In this document: positions 5,209 to 7,437 of the stretch, in pieces
Numbering within the stretch: position 1 is the stretch's first letter
How the letters are laid out: each line of letters begins with the position of its first letter
Source: Flavimaribacter sp039888615
GTDB lineage: Bacteria > Pseudomonadota > Alphaproteobacteria > Rhizobiales > Rhizobiaceae
NCBI GenBank assembly: GCA_039888615.1
Contig: JBDQQS010000039.1
Direction: 5' to 3' (one strand)
Length of the DNA: 7,437 bases
The notes under the pieces: model-generated
What the model was told of the DNA's origin: nothing
What the model saw: the letters and a program-made list of their open reading frames with translations, nothing else
The model's database searches: none
Position numbers and translations under genes: made by a program

Positions 5209-5852
5209 GTGTTCATTGGTCCTCGCGACCTCTGAACTTCGCAGGGGTCTGGAGGCCAGATCGCGGGCAGGAATTCGACCCCTCCGGGACCGACGTTTCG
5301 ATCCCGTCTCCAGCTGATCTCCCTCTTCTTGGCTACGACTTCGACACCAGCGACAGCGCCAACACGAGCAGAGCCGCCCGGCCGGGGGCCGTGCGGCTCT
5401 GCTTGATCCTCCGTTTGGACTTTCGGGATTCTTCAGGGGATCTGGGTGATCGGCAGGCATGCTGAAGAAATGTCGGGCCCCTGCAGGCGGTTTCACCGCC
5501 GGCACCGCGCTCGCAGGTTCCGGCCGTGCCAGCCTCCACCCGGAACACGAGACCCCCGGCACGCTGAGCGACATACCCCGGCGGCGGTCTCCTCCGGAGC
5601 CAGCCGACGGGGTTGCCGTCATGCGCGCCAAAGCTCCCGCGATCCGCCCATTCGGGTGCAGATCGCTGGGGCGGGTGCCGCGCATCGACCGTGCCGCCCG
5701 ATGGCCGCCGCGTGCTCCGCGCGGAACACTCGCTGCGCGCCTGGGCCCGCCAGCCTTCATAGCGCTGGAACGGATTGCCGGCGACTCGCTTAGGACTGAG
5801 GACCACAGGCGGACCCTCGCGGCGCGTGCAAACCATGCCACCCCCATTCAGA
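5209..5852. other. Dyad-rich region without a convincing gene
   Basis: Open frames exist on both strands, but none has a good ribosome site or a product I recognise. The best is on the - strand at 5836-5333, whose ATG is near GGGGGTGG but whose product is arginine- and proline-rich without a recognisable fold. Inverted repeats stand out: a long stem at 5365-5405; TTCTTCAG (5429-5436) with CTGAAGAA (5462-5469); GGCGGT-TTC-ACCGCC (5486-5500); GTTCCGG (5517-5523) with CCGGAAC (5540-5546); GACGG-GGTTG-CCGTC (5606-5620); and an 18-base palindrome with one mismatched pair (5712-5729). It may be a plasmid control site or decayed sequence. Confidence 0.45.
5365..5405. repeat. Long perfect hairpin
   Basis: AGCAGAGCCGC (5367-5377) and GCGGCTCTGCT (5393-5403) are 11-base perfect inverted copies, extended by a G-U and a C-G pair at 5365-5366/5404-5405. 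Inside, past one mismatch, CGGC (5379-5382) pairs with GCCG (5388-5391). No T tract follows on either strand, so an ordinary intrinsic terminator is unlikely. Confidence 0.7.
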
Positions 5853-5879
5853 GGGGAGTGGACAAAACATGGGGGTCAT
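5853..5879 (+). repeat. Left terminal inverted repeat of the insertion sequence
   Basis: 27 bases beginning GGGGAGTGGACAAAACATGG and ending GTCAT. It is the exact reverse complement of 7289-7315. The match stops at the next base on both sides. Confidence 0.95.
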
Positions 5880-5930
5880 CTTCGTCGTTGCGGCCCGTGC
5901 TAAGGTGAGTTCTTTGCGTGTGGGGCTGCC

Positions 5931-7292
5931 ATGGACGTACGGATTACAATCGAAACTACCTTCGACAACGGGGAGAAGCGCACTCATCAGCTTGACGGCA
6001 TTTCACGACCCTACCGGGTGACCTGTCCAGACGGGATCGGGTTGCGCCTCGAGGATGGGAAGAGGGTTGTCGAACAGATTCAGCGGGCAATTCTTTGCGA
6101 TCAGGTTGAGGAAATCATCCGAGAAAGCCGCGTATGCCCGGATTGCGCCTCGGTTCGTGCCATTCATGACTATCGCACGCGCGATCTCGACACGCTCTTT
6201 GGGCGGGTTCGGGTCAAAGCCGCGCGCTTGCGCCGCTGTTCGTGTGATGCCAGGTCAGCGGCGATGCCCGGCGGACCTATTTCTCCGCTGGCCTATTTCT
6301 TTCCTGACCGGGCTACCCCGGAGCTGCAGCGGCTCCATGCGGAACTCGGGTCCCGGCATTCCTTTCGCGAAGCCGCGCGGCTGATGAAAAGCTTCCTCCC
6401 CTGCCATCCGCCCCATCACACCACGGTGCGTGACCGGTTGGGAAGAGTAGCCGCGGGGCTCGAGAAAAGTCGAAGGGCATCAGGCGATCCCGCTGAAGCA
6501 CTTCCCAAAGGGGGTTTGACGGTTTTTCTGGACGGTGCGCATATCCGCTGTCGACCGGAGTATCAGCAGCGACACCTGGATCTTGTGGTCGGTAAGATTG
6601 AAAGTCGCAATATGTGCCGACGATTTGGCTTGGTCGCCAATGCGACGGCATCGCCAGGCAGCCGGATGCGAGAAGAGCTGTCAGACTTTGGATGGAAGCC
6701 GGGCCGTCTGTTGACGGTAATCTCTGATGGCGAGCTTGCTCTCCCGAACCTCATACGGAATGCCATGGGTGGCGACGGCCAGGTGAAGCATATCCTCGAC
6801 TGGTGGCACATCTCGATGCGTATTCGACATGTCGAGGCCGCCGTTCAGGGTCTGGTCCAGATACCGGGATTCACTGGAATTCCGGTGCTGTTCCAGCGCC
6901 CCGCGAAAAGCCTTCGCTGGTGGCTGTGGCATGGCAGAGCACGGGTCGCGGAAACTTATCTGAAAGGGCTCATGCACGATTGCACCCGCCTTGCGGAAGA
7001 ACCTTTGGCTGTCCGCACCGCTGCCGCTCGTGTGCAGGCCCGATGCGGGACACTGTACACCTATCTCGCGAACAACATGGAATCCCTTGTCGACTATGGC
7101 CGACGGTACCGTAACGGGCTGCCCATCTCGTCATCTCGTGCCGAAGGATCAGTCGATGACATTGCCAATGCCCGCATGGGAAAGCGCAGAAGGATGCGGT
7201 GGTCGCCCAAAGGGGCTCACCGAGTAGCCGTCACAAGGGCCGCAGTTCTCGATGGTCGGCTGACCGTCGCAAACAGAAAACGCGCCGCATGA
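5931..7292 (+). CDS. ISKra4-like DDE transposase
   Basis: A 453-residue transposase filling the insertion sequence. N-terminal zinc-binding cysteines CPDC (69-72) and CSC (103-105) flank the YRTRDLDTLFGRVRV segment, as in transposases with an ISL3-like zinc ribbon. The catalytic core follows: D201 in TVFLDGAHIRC, D266 in VISDGELA, DWWH at 290-293, and E405 in SSRAEGSVDD. The C-terminal signature ANARMGKRRRMRWSPKGAH (412-430) is the strongest ISKra4-type match. The ATG at 5931 is the only usable start, since TAA at 5901-5903 closes the frame upstream. The ribosome site is weak (GGGG at 5922-5925). The stop codon lies inside the right inverted repeat. All three acidic residues are present and no frameshift is seen, so the enzyme is probably active. 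Codon use is less G/C-biased than in the plasmid genes, consistent with a separate origin. Confidence 0.93.
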   Translation: MDVRITIETTFDNGEKRTHQLDGISRPYRVTCPDGIGLRLEDGKRVVEQIQRAILCDQVEEIIRESRVCPDCASVRAIHDYRTRDLDTLFGRVRVKAARLRRCSCDARSAAMPGGPISPLAYFFPDRATPELQRLHAELGSRHSFREAARLMKSFLPCHPPHHTTVRDRLGRVAAGLEKSRRASGDPAEALPKGGLTVFLDGAHIRCRPEYQQRHLDLVVGKIESRNMCRRFGLVANATASPGSRMREELSDFGWKPGRLLTVISDGELALPNLIRNAMGGDGQVKHILDWWHISMRIRHVEAAVQGLVQIPGFTGIPVLFQRPAKSLRWWLWHGRARVAETYLKGLMHDCTRLAEEPLAVRTAAARVQARCGTLYTYLANNMESLVDYGRRYRNGLPISSSRAEGSVDDIANARMGKRRRMRWSPKGAHRVAVTRAAVLDGRLTVANRKRAA

Positions 7293-7315
7293 CCCCCATG
7301 TTTTGTCCACTCCCC
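7289..7315 (-). repeat. Right terminal inverted repeat of the insertion sequence
   Basis: Exact reverse complement of 5853-5879, ending in GTCCACTCCCC at the outer edge. It contains the last bases of the transposase gene and, on the + strand, an outward-reading ATG at 7298. Confidence 0.95.
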
Positions 7316-7437
7316 GAATCGCTGCCTTCCGGTGGTTGTCATATACCAGATCATCTCGATCTCGTGAGTGGTCGACGGATGATGGCCACTATAGTCCTTC
7401 CTATCGGTGAGTCTTGCCAGCCATGCTGCATCCCCTT
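7316..7437. other. Unassigned right flank of the insertion sequence
   Basis: These 122 bases are less GC-rich than the plasmid genes. The + frame from the ATG at 7298, inside the inverted repeat, stays open to the window end for about 46 codons (MFCPLPESLPSGG at the start), without a ribosome site or a recognisable domain. On the - strand a short frame reads MQHGWQDSPIGRTIV and stops after 26 residues. Nothing can be named. Confidence 0.3.

Larger units (their letters stand above)
5853..7315 (+). mobile_element. Complete insertion sequence, ISKra4-like, 1,463 bp
   Basis: The element is bounded by 27-bp inverted repeats that match at every position and carries a single full-length transposase gene. 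Size and organisation fit the ISKra4 family. No target-site duplication is visible: the bases before 5853 (CCATTCAGA) and after 7315 (GAATCGCTG) are not direct copies. Perfect ends and an intact reading frame suggest recent arrival. The missing duplication suggests a later rearrangement, an exchange between two copies, or a family that does not always duplicate its target. Confidence 0.88.

Noticed and set aside
3690..5216. 508-residue open frame on the - strand
   Set aside because: It runs antisense through the DUF2493 gene and across its terminator and leader; composition is arginine- and glycine-rich without a fold.
5241..5300. tRNA-like TTCGA stretch
   Set aside because: The flanking bases do not form a T-arm stem, and no acceptor or anticodon stem could be placed.
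5014..5847. 277-residue - strand frame ending inside the DUF2493 region
   Set aside because: It crosses the DUF2493 terminator and 3' end in antisense and is low in complexity.
5459..5908. 149-residue + frame crossing the left end of the insertion sequence
   Set aside because: No ribosome site, no recognisable domain, and it runs through the terminal inverted repeat of an inserted element.
1..7437. CRISPR array or rRNA genes
   Set aside because: No regularly spaced direct repeats and no rRNA-like conserved segments were seen on either strand.

Overview
The window looks like accessory DNA, most likely a plasmid or an integrated conjugative element, from a GC-rich alphaproteobacterium of the Rhodobacterales type (Paracoccus, Rhodobacter or Roseobacter relatives). 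That assignment rests on the strong G/C preference at third codon positions and on the gene set: a Strawberry-notch-type helicase, a DUF736 protein, a DUF2493 (YAcAr/SLOG) protein and a ParDE-type toxin-antitoxin pair. These recur on alphaproteobacterial plasmids. The replicon type itself cannot be read from the window.

Layout. Positions 1-1908 hold the C-terminal half of a Strawberry-notch helicase on the + strand; the ATPase half would lie upstream. A 214-base leader with a good stem-loop leads to a two-domain DUF736 gene (2123-2851), which ends in a clear intrinsic terminator. A ParD/ParE-like pair follows on the - strand (3617 down to 3010), convergent with DUF736, with stop and start overlapping as TGATG. 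Positions 3618-4244 form a long divergent intergenic region with many hairpins, an AC repeat, a duplicated AAAACTTTT box and a folded leader. The DUF2493 gene (4245-5174) and its UUCG-loop terminator come next. Positions 5209-5852 are about 640 bases with no convincing gene but many inverted repeats. Then comes a complete insertion sequence (5853-7315) with a 453-residue ISKra4-like transposase and perfect 27-bp terminal inverted repeats, followed by 122 bases of unassigned flank.

How the genes may work together. Helicase, DUF736 and DUF2493 all point the same way but are separate transcription units, each with its own leader or terminator. The toxin-antitoxin pair between them could stabilise the element. 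DUF736 and DUF2493 have no established role in this setting, and SLOG domains are thought to sense or process nucleotide-derived ligands, so a DNA-maintenance or anti-defence module is an inference only. The points most worth checking are the split helicase, the two folded 5' leaders, and the two dyad-rich non-coding regions.
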